Shown one piece after another: positions 1 to 6,704 of a stretch of DNA of 20,865 nucleotides. Numbering within the stretch: position 1 is the stretch's first letter; the number at the start of each line of letters is the position of its first letter. The notes beneath the pieces were generated by a model. That model ran no database searches, was not told where the DNA came from, and saw nothing but the letters and a program-made list of their open reading frames with translations. The position numbers and the translations under genes are program-made. Origin of the DNA: Myxococcota bacterium. GTDB lineage: Bacteria; Myxococcota_A; Polyangia; HGW-17; JAJRWW01. The stretch is from NCBI GenBank assembly GCA_024276595.1, contig JAJRWW010000110.1, forward strand, positions 1 to 20,865. Direction: 5' to 3'.

Positions 1-282
1 CCCTGGGCTCTGAACGTCGACGCCTGAGCCCGGCGCCAGCGTAAAGCCCATCCAAAGGTCCGGCCAGTCCTGACAGCAGGCACATTGGCGGAGTGTGTCC
101 ACTTGTGCCCAAGAGAGCTTGCGCTGTCTGCAGAGGAGGCGCCGAGCAAGCCTCAGACCGGGAGCTGCCAGAGCGCAGGCCCAGCGGCGGCGGTGCTCCC
201 GGGCGGCATCACTATGGATCGAGCCTGGGGGTTGCAGGGCAAGGGTGGTCTCCGCAATTGGCTTGTGGTAGCGTTGCCGAGC
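1..282. other. Leading region without a supported gene
   Basis: No gene is supported here. The first 27 bases can be read on the plus strand as PWALNVDA followed by a stop, which might be the end of an upstream gene, but eight residues are too few to call. The remainder should hold the promoter for the lipoprotein-ligase-transacylase operon. I see no convincing -35/-10 pair or operator. Confidence 0.4.
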
Positions 283-1596
283 ATGAGGAGATTTCATTCG
301 AGCTGGACGGTCCTGGGCTGGCTGCCGTTGGCGTGGTGCTTGGTGGCCTGTGATGGCTCCGTGAAGATCGAGGGCTCCACCCGCTGGGTGGTGGGGCAGC
401 ATGTGACCCTGGAGCGCGCCAACGGACAGCCCTTTGCGCCCAATGACTTTACCTTCACCGACTCGGCCGGGCGGCAGTACCCTGCCAGCGACCCGCGGCT
501 GGGGTACCGCTTCGTGGACGACACCACGGTCAGCTTCAACGTCCCCCAGTCGGTGCCAGCGGGTCCGGCGACCGTGAGCGTGGGCGCGGTGTCCGGCGAT
601 CCCTACGTCTTCGACGTGGAGATCGTGCGTCTGTTCGGAGTGCTGGACCTGTCCGGGAGGCTGACCTTCTTTGGCCTCAGCGAGCCGGACCGCACCTACG
701 CCAGCTACCAGGTGGGCGCAGGAGAGGGCTACGTCTCCCTCTCGGCGGAGGGGGACCGCCTCGTGGCAGTGTCCGCCTCAACCGGGCAGATTCATTTCCT
801 GGAGCTCACGGTGAGCTCCCTGGAGCCCTTCGCTCCCTCGGTGGAGCTGGGGAGCGCCCTGGGCAGGGGGATCCTGCTCGACAGGGGCGCCCTGGTGGCC
901 AGCGGTGCTGGTGTCGGATACATTGTCCAGCTCTCGGACGGCGCCCTGGAGCTGGACACCTGGCTGCCCACGGGCGCCGTCTCCGGCCTGGCAGCGGCGC
1001 CGCGCCACAATAGAGCCGTCGCGGTGGGCGTGAGCGGTGACGCCACGGGCCCGGTGAATCTTCTCTACCGTATCGACACATCGTTGTCTCCCCCCGACCT
1101 GATCGATCCGGACGGGCTGCTCGTTGGCGGCACAGTGGGTGGTATGGCCGACGTGACCATGACCCCGGACGGTGTGCTGGTGGTGGTGGCCAGCTCCACG
1201 GACGACACCCTGACCGACGTCGTCTTCGAGGCGGGCTCCCCCTCCCCCACCCAGCGCGCCCTGCCGGATGGGGACGTGGGCGCCAGCCGGTTGGCGGTGG
1301 ACGGGCAGAGCCAGTGGCTGGCGGTGCTTTGCGAGACATCCAAGACGGTCGCCGTCTATGCCCTCAACCAGGGCGGCATGGTCCACTCTACCTCCCTGCT
1401 GGCCGACCCTCGGGCGGCCTCGCCGGAGCAGGCTCTGGCCCCTGTGGACGCTGGCTTTGCCCCGGGGGACATGCTCTACGTGCTGCTGGCCGACGGCGCC
1501 GTGACCGAGGTCCACCTCGGGGCAGATCCTCCCGCGGCCACCCTGCTGCGGGACGCTCAGCCCAGCGGCGGCACTGCGCTGCTCATTCAGCCCTGA
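283..1596 (+). CDS. Secreted lipoprotein with TIG-like and beta-propeller-like regions
   Basis: No specific function recognised. The chosen ATG gives 437 residues and a convincing lipoprotein signal: Arg2-Arg3, a hydrophobic stretch, then a LVAC lipobox with Cys23. Starts further upstream in the same open frame (85, 214) would bury this signal behind 40-66 unrelated residues, so I reject them, although no strong Shine-Dalgarno precedes 283. Residues about 30-105 resemble an IPT/TIG-type immunoglobulin-like fold (ends TTVSFNVPQSVPAGPATVSV). Residues about 115-437 show weak, regularly spaced repeats of the type 'L-x-V-x-x-G-x-V-x-V-x-x-L', as in YVTN/beta-propeller lipoproteins. It is expected to be membrane-anchored in the envelope. 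The ligase gene begins 7 bases downstream, so it probably shares that transcript. It could be a binding or scaffold protein for the locus product, but nothing in the sequence proves that. Confidence 0.75.
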   Translation: MRRFHSSWTVLGWLPLAWCLVACDGSVKIEGSTRWVVGQHVTLERANGQPFAPNDFTFTDSAGRQYPASDPRLGYRFVDDTTVSFNVPQSVPAGPATVSVGAVSGDPYVFDVEIVRLFGVLDLSGRLTFFGLSEPDRTYASYQVGAGEGYVSLSAEGDRLVAVSASTGQIHFLELTVSSLEPFAPSVELGSALGRGILLDRGALVASGAGVGYIVQLSDGALELDTWLPTGAVSGLAAAPRHNRAVAVGVSGDATGPVNLLYRIDTSLSPPDLIDPDGLLVGGTVGGMADVTMTPDGVLVVVASSTDDTLTDVVFEAGSPSPTQRALPDGDVGASRLAVDGQSQWLAVLCETSKTVAVYALNQGGMVHSTSLLADPRAASPEQALAPVDAGFAPGDMLYVLLADGAVTEVHLGADPPAATLLRDAQPSGGTALLIQP

Positions 1597-1603
1597 TCCC
1601 ACC

Positions 1604-3052
1604 ATGGCTCCACTTCTGCTCGACGGTCCCGAGGCCGAGGTGATCACAGCGCTGGCCCGCGCCATATTGCGCCGCATGGGGGCCTCCTCCGCAGAGGCGC
1701 TGTGTGTTGCCACCGAGGATCGGCTGGAGGTGATGGCGGCGGTGCTGGCCACCTGGATGGGGGGGTTGCACCTGGTGCTGCCCCATGGGCTCGAGCGCTC
1801 CCAGGTGGAGGCCGCCTGCCGGGAGCACCGCTGTGGAGCCCTCCTGGGGGAGGCACCCGTGGACCTGCCGGAGACTGTTCGCCTGGGGGCCGAGGGGCGC
1901 GTGGGCCCGGAGCTGACGCCGTCGGCGGACAGGTCGCTCCACGGGGCCACCCTGGCCCAAGTGCATCTCTCGTCCGCAGGCGCCGGGCAGGGCAGCGTAA
2001 CCCTGCACACGGGCGGCTCCACCGGGAGGCCCAGGGCGTGGCGCAGGTCTCTACCGAGCCTGCTAGGCGAGGCGGACGCGCTCATCTCCCGCCTGGGTCT
2101 TCGGGGCACGGATCGGCTCATGGCCACGGTCAGCCCGCTGCACATCTACGGGCTCATGCTCTCGGTGCTCGTGCCCCTGAGGTTGGGCGCCGGGGTCGTA
2201 CGGAGGTCGGGCTACTTTCCACGGGAGGTGGAGGGCGCCACGCGCAGGTGGGGCTGCACGGTGCTGGTGGCTACCCCGCCACATCTGCGGATCCTCGGCC
2301 GTGGGGCAGAGGAGCTCACCGGGCTCCGCCTGATCACATCATCGGGCAGCATGCTCTTTGGGTCGGACGCCGAAGCGGTGTACGCCCGCACAAGGGCGCC
2401 GGTGGTGGAGGTGTACGGGTCCACGGAGACCGGGGCGGTGGCCACCCGCTGTCGTGCCCGGGGGCAGAGCCGCTGGGCTCCCCTCCAGGAGGTGGACGCG
2501 CGGGTCCATGGGGGGCGTCTCCAGGTGCGCTCGCCCTTCCTCTCGGAGGGGCTGGCCCGCAGGGAGGATGGCTTTGTCGACACCGGGGACCGGGCCTCAT
2601 GGCCGGGTGGCCAGGAGGTCTTCGGTCCGGGCGGGGCGCATCCGGCCGGGGACCATCCGGCCGACGTGGCCGCAGACGCTGCTGCTCCCCCGGGGGATGA
2701 CAAGGGGTTTGTGCTCCTCGGGCGTGCAGACGGCGTGATCAAGATCGCTGGCGTGCGGGTGGACATGCTCGGCGTGGAGGAGGTCATCCGCTCCCTTCCA
2801 GGGGTGCGGGACGCGTGCGTGGTGAGCGTCGCAGTGGAGGGCTTGAGGGAGAACGCGTTGCTGGCTGCGGTGGTTGCGGACAGTGGCCAGGAGGAGCTGA
2901 GGCGAGCCCTGGACGCCAGCCTCTCCCCCGCGGAGCGTCCCAGGCGCATCCTGTGGCTGGACCAGATGCCGGTCTCTCCCCCGGGCAAGCACGACCGGAG
3001 GGCGGTGCTCGCCCTCTTTGGGGACCCAGACACAGGAGAGCATGATGGATGA
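1604..3052 (+). CDS. AMP-dependent acyl/aryl ligase (acyl-CoA synthetase-like)
   Basis: A 482-residue ANL-superfamily adenylating enzyme that should activate a carboxylic acid as an acyl-AMP and pass it to CoA or an ACP. Visible core motifs: phosphate-binding loop HTGGSTGRPR at about 135-144 (Arg144 where Lys is usual), YGSTE at 271-275, DTGDR at 326-330, the hinge region GRADGVIKIAGVR at about 373-385, and the C-terminal catalytic lysine Lys462 in PPGKHDRR. A Pro/Ala/Gly/Asp-rich insertion at about 335-366 separates the TGD motif from the hinge, which is unusual. Acyl ligases are standard members of aryl-polyene and xanthomonadin loci, where they activate the aryl starter. That role is plausible here, but the substrate cannot be read from sequence. 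The gene follows the lipoprotein by 7 bases and overlaps the transacylase gene by 8. Confidence 0.88.
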   Translation: MAPLLLDGPEAEVITALARAILRRMGASSAEALCVATEDRLEVMAAVLATWMGGLHLVLPHGLERSQVEAACREHRCGALLGEAPVDLPETVRLGAEGRVGPELTPSADRSLHGATLAQVHLSSAGAGQGSVTLHTGGSTGRPRAWRRSLPSLLGEADALISRLGLRGTDRLMATVSPLHIYGLMLSVLVPLRLGAGVVRRSGYFPREVEGATRRWGCTVLVATPPHLRILGRGAEELTGLRLITSSGSMLFGSDAEAVYARTRAPVVEVYGSTETGAVATRCRARGQSRWAPLQEVDARVHGGRLQVRSPFLSEGLARREDGFVDTGDRASWPGGQEVFGPGGAHPAGDHPADVAADAAAPPGDDKGFVLLGRADGVIKIAGVRVDMLGVEEVIRSLPGVRDACVVSVAVEGLRENALLAAVVADSGQEELRRALDASLSPAERPRRILWLDQMPVSPPGKHDRRAVLALFGDPDTGEHDG

Positions 3053-4049
3053 CTCTCGTGGAGCCAGTGGGGCTGGTGGCTCCCAAGCCCGGCCCGATGG
3101 CCACCCCTTGCCGTCGGAGCTGCGATCCGCTGCGGTGGCCTTTACCTTCCCTGGCCAGGGCTCGCAGGTGGTGGGCATGTGGCGAGAGCTCGGCGCCTCC
3201 AGCGAGCTGGGCAGGCGCCGCCTGGATGAGGCGGAGGAGAGGCTGGGCATCTCCCTTCGCTCGGTGATGGACGAGGGGCCTTCCGAGGAGCTCACGCGCA
3301 CAGAGCTGGCGCAGCCCTGCCTGTTGCTCGTGGATGTCGTCTGCGGCGAGCGCCTTTTGCGCAGGGGGCTCTCGCCGAGGGTGGTGCTAGGGCACAGCCT
3401 AGGTGAGTACGCGGCCCTGGTCCTGAGCGGCTCACTGGACTTTGGCGACGCCATCGCTCTCGTGCGCGCTCGTGGTGAGCTAATGGGGCGTGCATGCGAG
3501 CAGATCCCTGGCACCATGGCGGCGGTGATAGGCGCAGACCGCGCGCCGCTGGAGGATCTCCTGGAGCGCACCTGTGGAGGGGGGGGCGTGGAGATCGCCA
3601 ACTACAACGCCCCCGGGCAGCTCGTGATCTCGGGGAGGACCGCAGACGTGGAGATCGCCGAGGAGGCCATCCGGGCCGCCCGGCTGGGCCGCCCGGTGAG
3701 GCTGGCGGTCTCGGCACCCTTCCACTGCTCGCTCATGGAGCCCGTGGCTGAGCTTTTTCGGGAGCGGATCCGCCAGGTGGCCCTTCGTCCCCCCTCCTGC
3801 GCCTTCATCGACAACGTAACCGGGGCCAGGGAGACGGATCCGGAGCGAATTCGGGCCAAGCTGGTGGAGCAGATCCATCGGCCCGTGCGCTGGGAGGATG
3901 CGGTGCTCGCTGCCTGCGAGCTGGGCGCCGAGGTCTTCGTGGAGTGCGGTCCCGGGCGGGTTCTCACCGGGCTTTCGAAGCGCATCGCCAGGGCCAGGGC
4001 TCGATACCGGGCCGCCGAGCTCCTCGCCAGCCCGGTGGCGGCGCTCTGA
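3045..4049 (+). CDS. Malonyl-CoA:ACP transacylase (FabD-like)
   Basis: Transfers malonyl groups from CoA to an acyl carrier protein, supplying extender units. From the ATG at 3045 the protein has 334 residues. It shows FPGQGSQ at 35-41, nucleophile Ser118 in GHSLGEY, Arg143 in RARGELM, and catalytic His227 in APFHCSLM; the Phe-His pair is the malonyl-type signature. Start choice: AGGAG lies at 3034-3038, six bases before the ATG at 3045. An adjacent ATG at 3042 is possible but closer. The N-terminus carries about 30 Gly/Ser/Pro-rich residues before the usual FabD start, which explains its length over the ~310 typical of the family. It overlaps the ligase gene, so it is co-translated with it. 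It may serve the ACP at 17429-17677, because a second, locus-dedicated transacylase beside the housekeeping FabD would make sense. It could instead be the only fabD in the genome. Confidence 0.93.
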   Translation: MDDSRGASGAGGSQARPDGHPLPSELRSAAVAFTFPGQGSQVVGMWRELGASSELGRRRLDEAEERLGISLRSVMDEGPSEELTRTELAQPCLLLVDVVCGERLLRRGLSPRVVLGHSLGEYAALVLSGSLDFGDAIALVRARGELMGRACEQIPGTMAAVIGADRAPLEDLLERTCGGGGVEIANYNAPGQLVISGRTADVEIAEEAIRAARLGRPVRLAVSAPFHCSLMEPVAELFRERIRQVALRPPSCAFIDNVTGARETDPERIRAKLVEQIHRPVRWEDAVLAACELGAEVFVECGPGRVLTGLSKRIARARARYRAAELLASPVAAL

Positions 4050-4062
4050 GGCGGTGCATCTG

Positions 4063-4641
4063 CTACGGGTGCTGGCTCCACAGCCGCAGGTTCTGCCGGT
4101 GGGCCCAGACGATCAAGATGAACGAGGCCCCCATGGCGGCGAGGCTGGCGGGGTGGAAGGCGAATCTCCTGGCCGCCACGTAGATCAGGGCGAGCAGCAT
4201 CACAAAGGAGCTCAGGTGGGTGGCTCTCACAGCAGCGAAGGAGATGGGCCATAGCAAGGCCGCGGCAGGGGCCCAGAGGGGATCCAGGCCGGCCACGAAC
4301 CCCAGCAGGTTCGCCACCCCCTTGCCACCCCTCAGCCGGTGGAAGGCGGGGAAGATGTTACCGGTCACCAGGGCCAGCGCACCCCAGGGAGCCAGGCCGG
4401 GGGGAAGCCAGCGGAGGCTGGCCAGGGCGGCGCCCACCGCCCTCGTGATGTCCAGCGCGAGGATGATGGCGGCCCAGGCGGGGCCACAGATGCGGTACAC
4501 GTTGGAAACGCCCGGGTTGCCGCTCCCTTGCTCTCTGAGGTCGGGGATGAGACGCCCTCGGGCGAGAAGCAGCGCGAAGTTGAGGCTAGCTGCCAGGTAG
4601 ATCCCCAGCAGGAGGGCCGCGGCCGAGAGGAGCTCAGTCAT
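4063..4641 (-). CDS. plsY: PlsY-like acyl-phosphate:glycerol-3-phosphate acyltransferase
   Basis: Polytopic inner-membrane enzyme of 192 residues. In its family it transfers an acyl chain from acyl-phosphate to sn-glycerol-3-phosphate, giving lysophosphatidate. All three PlsY loop motifs are visible. Motif 1 is GSGNPGVSNVYR at 39-50 with the functional Ser40 and Arg50. Motif 2 is GNIFPAFHRLRGGKGVAN at about 94-111 with the glycine-rich G3P-binding loop. Motif 3 is AHRQNLRL at about 180-187 with His181 and Asn184. Departures: the usual GH of motif 2 is GN (Asn95), and the chain stops at WSQHP, without the GxE glutamate that normally closes motif 3. It may be a specialised paralogue with altered substrate. 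It overlaps the PPTase gene by 8 bases, and its stop lies 13 bases from the convergent transacylase stop. The DAK2-DegV kinase and PlsC in the same locus supply the flanking steps. Confidence 0.88.
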   Translation of the reverse strand: MTELLSAAALLLGIYLAASLNFALLLARGRLIPDLREQGSGNPGVSNVYRICGPAWAAIILALDITRAVGAALASLRWLPPGLAPWGALALVTGNIFPAFHRLRGGKGVANLLGFVAGLDPLWAPAAALLWPISFAAVRATHLSSFVMLLALIYVAARRFAFHPASLAAMGASFILIVWAHRQNLRLWSQHP

Positions 4642-5227
4642 GGAGGCACACCAGCGAGAAGACGTGGTCGTCGATGCTGTCGTGGTGGGCGAGCAGCTCC
4701 AGGTCTCCCACCATGAAGCGGCTTCGTCTCTTTCCCGGCCGGGTCAAGATCACCTCCCCGAGCCCCCGCAGCAGGGGCAGCCCCAGCGCCTTGCAGGCCG
4801 CCTCCTTCAGAGTCCAGAGCCGGGCGAGGTCCAGCAGGCGACGGGAGGGCTCCGAGGAGAGCAGGGGCATCTCCCGTGGGTTGACCAGCAGCCGGGAGAC
4901 GCGCTCCAGGCGTGGGGCCGTGGCCTCCACGTCCACGCCCACCGGGTGCCGGGCAGCCACTGCCACGGCGAAGCGGCGGTCGTGGGCCACGGAGCAGTGG
5001 AGACGGTCCTGCTCCTGGTGCGTCCCAAAGGGGAGGCGCGGGAGGGGGCCATCGGAGTGGATGGTCTCCAGGGTGCGCGGGTCCGCCCCGGCCTCCACAG
5101 AGCCCACGGTCGATGCCAGCTCCTTGAGGGCCAGGCGGGCAGCCAGGAAGCTGGGCCTCCGGCGCTCACCCAGCTCACGGAAGCGGAGAGCCTCGCGGGG
5201 GGTGAGGGCCTGCTCAGGGCTCTCCAT
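4634..5227 (-). CDS. 4'-phosphopantetheinyl transferase
   Basis: Converts apo-ACP to holo-ACP by moving phosphopantetheine from CoA onto a serine. The 197-residue protein carries the Sfp/AcpT-type signatures: GVDVE at 97-101 with Mg-binding Asp99 and Glu101, and RLWTLKEAACKALG at about 136-149 with Trp138, Lys141, Glu142 and Lys146. An N-terminal FLAARLALKEL segment and a LHCSVAHD segment (family FNxSHS position) also match. At under 200 residues it is shorter than Sfp (~225-230) and closer to AcpT-type enzymes. The ATG at 5227 is the most upstream start of the frame; no strong ribosome site sits at ideal distance. The likely substrate is the ACP at 17429-17677. It overlaps plsY, so the two are probably translated together. 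Substrate preference cannot be read from sequence. Confidence 0.92.
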   Translation of the reverse strand: MESPEQALTPREALRFRELGERRRPSFLAARLALKELASTVGSVEAGADPRTLETIHSDGPLPRLPFGTHQEQDRLHCSVAHDRRFAVAVAARHPVGVDVEATAPRLERVSRLLVNPREMPLLSSEPSRRLLDLARLWTLKEAACKALGLPLLRGLGEVILTRPGKRRSRFMVGDLELLAHHDSIDDHVFSLVCLHD

Positions 5228-5244
5228 GGGCGGTGGGAGCTCCA

Positions 5245-5283
5245 GCAGGGCGAGCCCTGCGCAGTGAGCCGAAAGATGGCTCA
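5245..5283. promoter_or_regulatory. Paired small hairpins in the lipoprotein-PPTase gap
   Basis: The 68-base gap holds two perfect 6-bp inverted repeats: GCAGGG/CCCTGC with a 4-base loop (5245-5260) and TGAGCC/GGCTCA with a 7-base loop (5265-5283). No T-run follows either on the minus strand, so a classical intrinsic terminator is not supported. They could be an attenuating or mRNA-processing element, or chance in GC-rich DNA. Confidence 0.25.
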
Positions 5284-5295
5284 GGCGGTCACCGC

Positions 5296-6063
5296 TCAGA
5301 ATGGGTTGGTCGCTCCGCCGGTTCCTGGCGCCGGAGGCGGCACGTTGGAGGGCCGCTTGGCCGGAGGCGTGTCAGGCGCGGGGGTGGTTCCGGGCGCGGG
5401 GGTGGTTCCGGGCGCGGGGGTGGTTCCGGGCGCGGGGGGGGCGCCGGTCGCCGGACCGTTGGGAGCGCTGGCGGCGGGGAGGCGAGGGGTGCCCCCGGCG
5501 ACGCCGAAGAAGGCCGCCCAAAAACCACGGTCCATGAACACCTTGGCGATCGCGAGGTTGATCTCGTAAAAGGCCATCTGCTCCAGGTGCAGCTTGTTGT
5601 AGCTCCGCGCCGGGCCCCTTACCACGGTGAAGCGCTTGACGAACACCGGGCGGCGGTTGCGATACAGGAAGGCGTCGAAGATCATCCGCTGGTCGCTCAT
5701 GCGGTGAAGCACGAGGCGCAAGGAGGGCACGTTGGGCGCCGGCCGCCGGAGCACCCTCATGCCGGAGCGCCTGAGCCCCTTGACGAAGCAGGCCGTCAGC
5801 AGCCCTGTGATGGAGGGAGACGCCTCGTAGGTGATGACCCTGTTCGGGCTGTAGTAGTACCAGCGAGAGGCGGTGCGGTTGACAAAGGGCATGATGTGGA
5901 TGGCGCGCCCCCGGTAGGACTGCACCATGTAGGCCGGGAGGGCCGGTTGATAGCGCGCCTGGCGCACGTACAGATATGGGCCCCTGCGGCAGCCCTGCGA
6001 AAGCAGCGCCGCTGCCATGAGCAGCCCAAGTACGGCTACGATTCGTGACTGGATAACTCTCAC
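5296..6063 (-). CDS. Outer-membrane-type lipoprotein with Pro/Thr repeat tail
   Basis: Function not recognised. The start is the GTG at 6063, which is preceded by an excellent AGGAGGAG ribosome site; the longer upstream frame is rejected. The 255-residue product has a signal (Arg2, Arg7, a hydrophobic core and Cys25 in LLSQGC, a slightly atypical lipobox). Residues about 53-185 form a compact domain beginning RAIHIMPFVNRT and containing SPSITGLLTACFVKGLRRSGMRV. The 'IxxxPFxNRT ... helix ... SG' layout recalls small periplasmic assembly lipoproteins of the LptE/CsgG/LpoB kind, but this is resemblance by eye only. The C-terminal 65 residues are disordered and carry a Pro-Ala-Pro-Gly-Thr-Thr hexapeptide repeat. 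It heads the minus-strand lipoprotein-PPTase-PlsY group and diverges from the thioesterase operon, which suggests a part in envelope delivery of the locus product. Confidence 0.78.
   Translation of the reverse strand: MRVIQSRIVAVLGLLMAAALLSQGCRRGPYLYVRQARYQPALPAYMVQSYRGRAIHIMPFVNRTASRWYYYSPNRVITYEASPSITGLLTACFVKGLRRSGMRVLRRPAPNVPSLRLVLHRMSDQRMIFDAFLYRNRRPVFVKRFTVVRGPARSYNKLHLEQMAFYEINLAIAKVFMDRGFWAAFFGVAGGTPRLPAASAPNGPATGAPPAPGTTPAPGTTPAPGTTPAPDTPPAKRPSNVPPPAPGTGGATNPF
5375..5438. repeat. 18-bp tandem repeat, three full copies plus a partial
   Basis: Three identical consecutive 18-bp units (ggcgcgggggtggttccg) span 5375-5428, and a partial fourth copy runs to about 5438. In the minus-strand lipoprotein they encode a Pro-Ala-Pro-Gly-Thr-Thr hexapeptide. 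The copies are identical at the DNA level, not only in amino acids, which suggests recent slippage expansion. Confidence 0.92.
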
Positions 6064-6251
6064 GGTCTCCTCCTGATACGCAATGGCCACCAGATTCGAA
6101 TACCACTGCCCCCATGGGTAGCGCAACCGATATGAGCGACAGGGCGATCGAGCCTGGGCGCCGGAGGCTGGTGCGCTTGATCTTCGCGCGTGAATGCACT
6201 AGTTACCCTCGATAGGTCGCCTGCAGACCACCGCAGGATCCTGGCAGACCG
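6064..6251. promoter_or_regulatory. Divergent intergenic region, probable promoters both ways
   Basis: This 188-base gap separates the divergent lipoprotein group (-) and the large thioesterase-to-DUF3261 operon (+), so promoters for both should lie here. The best sigma70-like guesses are weak. On minus: TTGCGC (6121-6126) with TATTCG (6097-6102), 18-base spacer. On plus: TTGATC (6177-6182) with TAGTTA (6200-6205), 17-base spacer. No clear operator palindrome was seen. The region assignment is contextual; the exact boxes are low confidence. Confidence 0.4.
6067..6074 (-). promoter_or_regulatory. Ribosome binding site deciding the GTG start at 6063
   Basis: On the minus strand AGGAGGAG lies immediately upstream of the GTG, with 5 bases between AGGAGG and the start codon. 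It is among the strongest Shine-Dalgarno matches in the window and rules out the longer upstream-start protein. Confidence 0.8.
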
Positions 6252-6704
6252 ATGACTCGCCGCGGAAGATCCAACAACCACGTCGCCCACCGGGGGCCCA
6301 GTGCGTCGGTGCGGAGCACGGTCCCCTTCCACGATGTGGACGCCATGCGCATCGTGTGGCACGGGAACTACCTCAAGTACTTCGAGCTGGCCAGGGACGC
6401 GCTCTTCTCCGCGCGGGGGGTGGATCTGTACGGGTTCGCCGACGGCGCCGGGATAGTTTTTCCGGTGATCCGTACCGCCACCCGCCACTCTCACCCGCTC
6501 TGCTTTGGCGACGCCTTCGAGTGCAGGGCCACTGTGGTGGAGGCGCGTATCAAGCTGGTGATCGAGTATGAGCTGGAGCTCGAGGAGAGCGGCGTCGTCT
6601 GCGCCACGGGGAGCACCGAGCAGGTGGCCCTGTCGGTGCCCGACCACGAGCTGCAGCTTCGCCTGCCCGAGTCTCTCTGCCGGGCGCTGGGGTTTTCGTC
6701 ATGA
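6252..6704 (+). CDS. YbgC/4HBT-type acyl thioesterase
   Basis: A single hotdog-fold protein of 150 residues, expected to hydrolyse an acyl-ACP or acyl-CoA thioester and release a free acid. The family signature is clear: FHDVDAMRIVWHGNYLKYFE at about 26-45 matches the 'DTDxxGVVYHxNYLxxFE' motif, with the candidate catalytic Asp30 in place. The C-terminal region (HELQLRLPESL) is ordinary for the family. The first 18 or so residues are a basic, probably flexible extension. Thioesterases or 4HBT proteins are regular members of aryl-polyene loci. Its stop overlaps the next start as ATGA, so it is translationally coupled to the acyl kinase that follows. That makes free-acid release followed by phosphorylation a natural reading. 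Ester synthesis or editing are alternatives. Confidence 0.9.
   Translation: MTRRGRSNNHVAHRGPSASVRSTVPFHDVDAMRIVWHGNYLKYFELARDALFSARGVDLYGFADGAGIVFPVIRTATRHSHPLCFGDAFECRATVVEARIKLVIEYELELEESGVVCATGSTEQVALSVPDHELQLRLPESLCRALGFSS

Noticed and set aside
1..27. Possible C-terminal end (PWALNVDA, stop) of an upstream gene
   Set aside because: Eight residues are not enough to support a gene call without sequence to the left.
85..282. N-terminal extension of the first lipoprotein from the ATG at 85
   Set aside because: It would hide a textbook lipoprotein signal peptide behind 66 unrelated residues.
778..2145. 455-codon minus-strand open frame
   Set aside because: Antisense to the lipoprotein and ligase, spans both genes, low-complexity composition with no recognisable motif.
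5245..5283. Intrinsic terminator between lipoprotein and PPTase genes
   Set aside because: Hairpins are present, but stems are short and no T-run follows on the transcribed strand; kept only as a low-confidence element.
6064..6251. Riboswitch or operator in the divergent intergenic region
   Set aside because: No recognisable conserved aptamer core or convincing palindrome; only weak promoter-like boxes.
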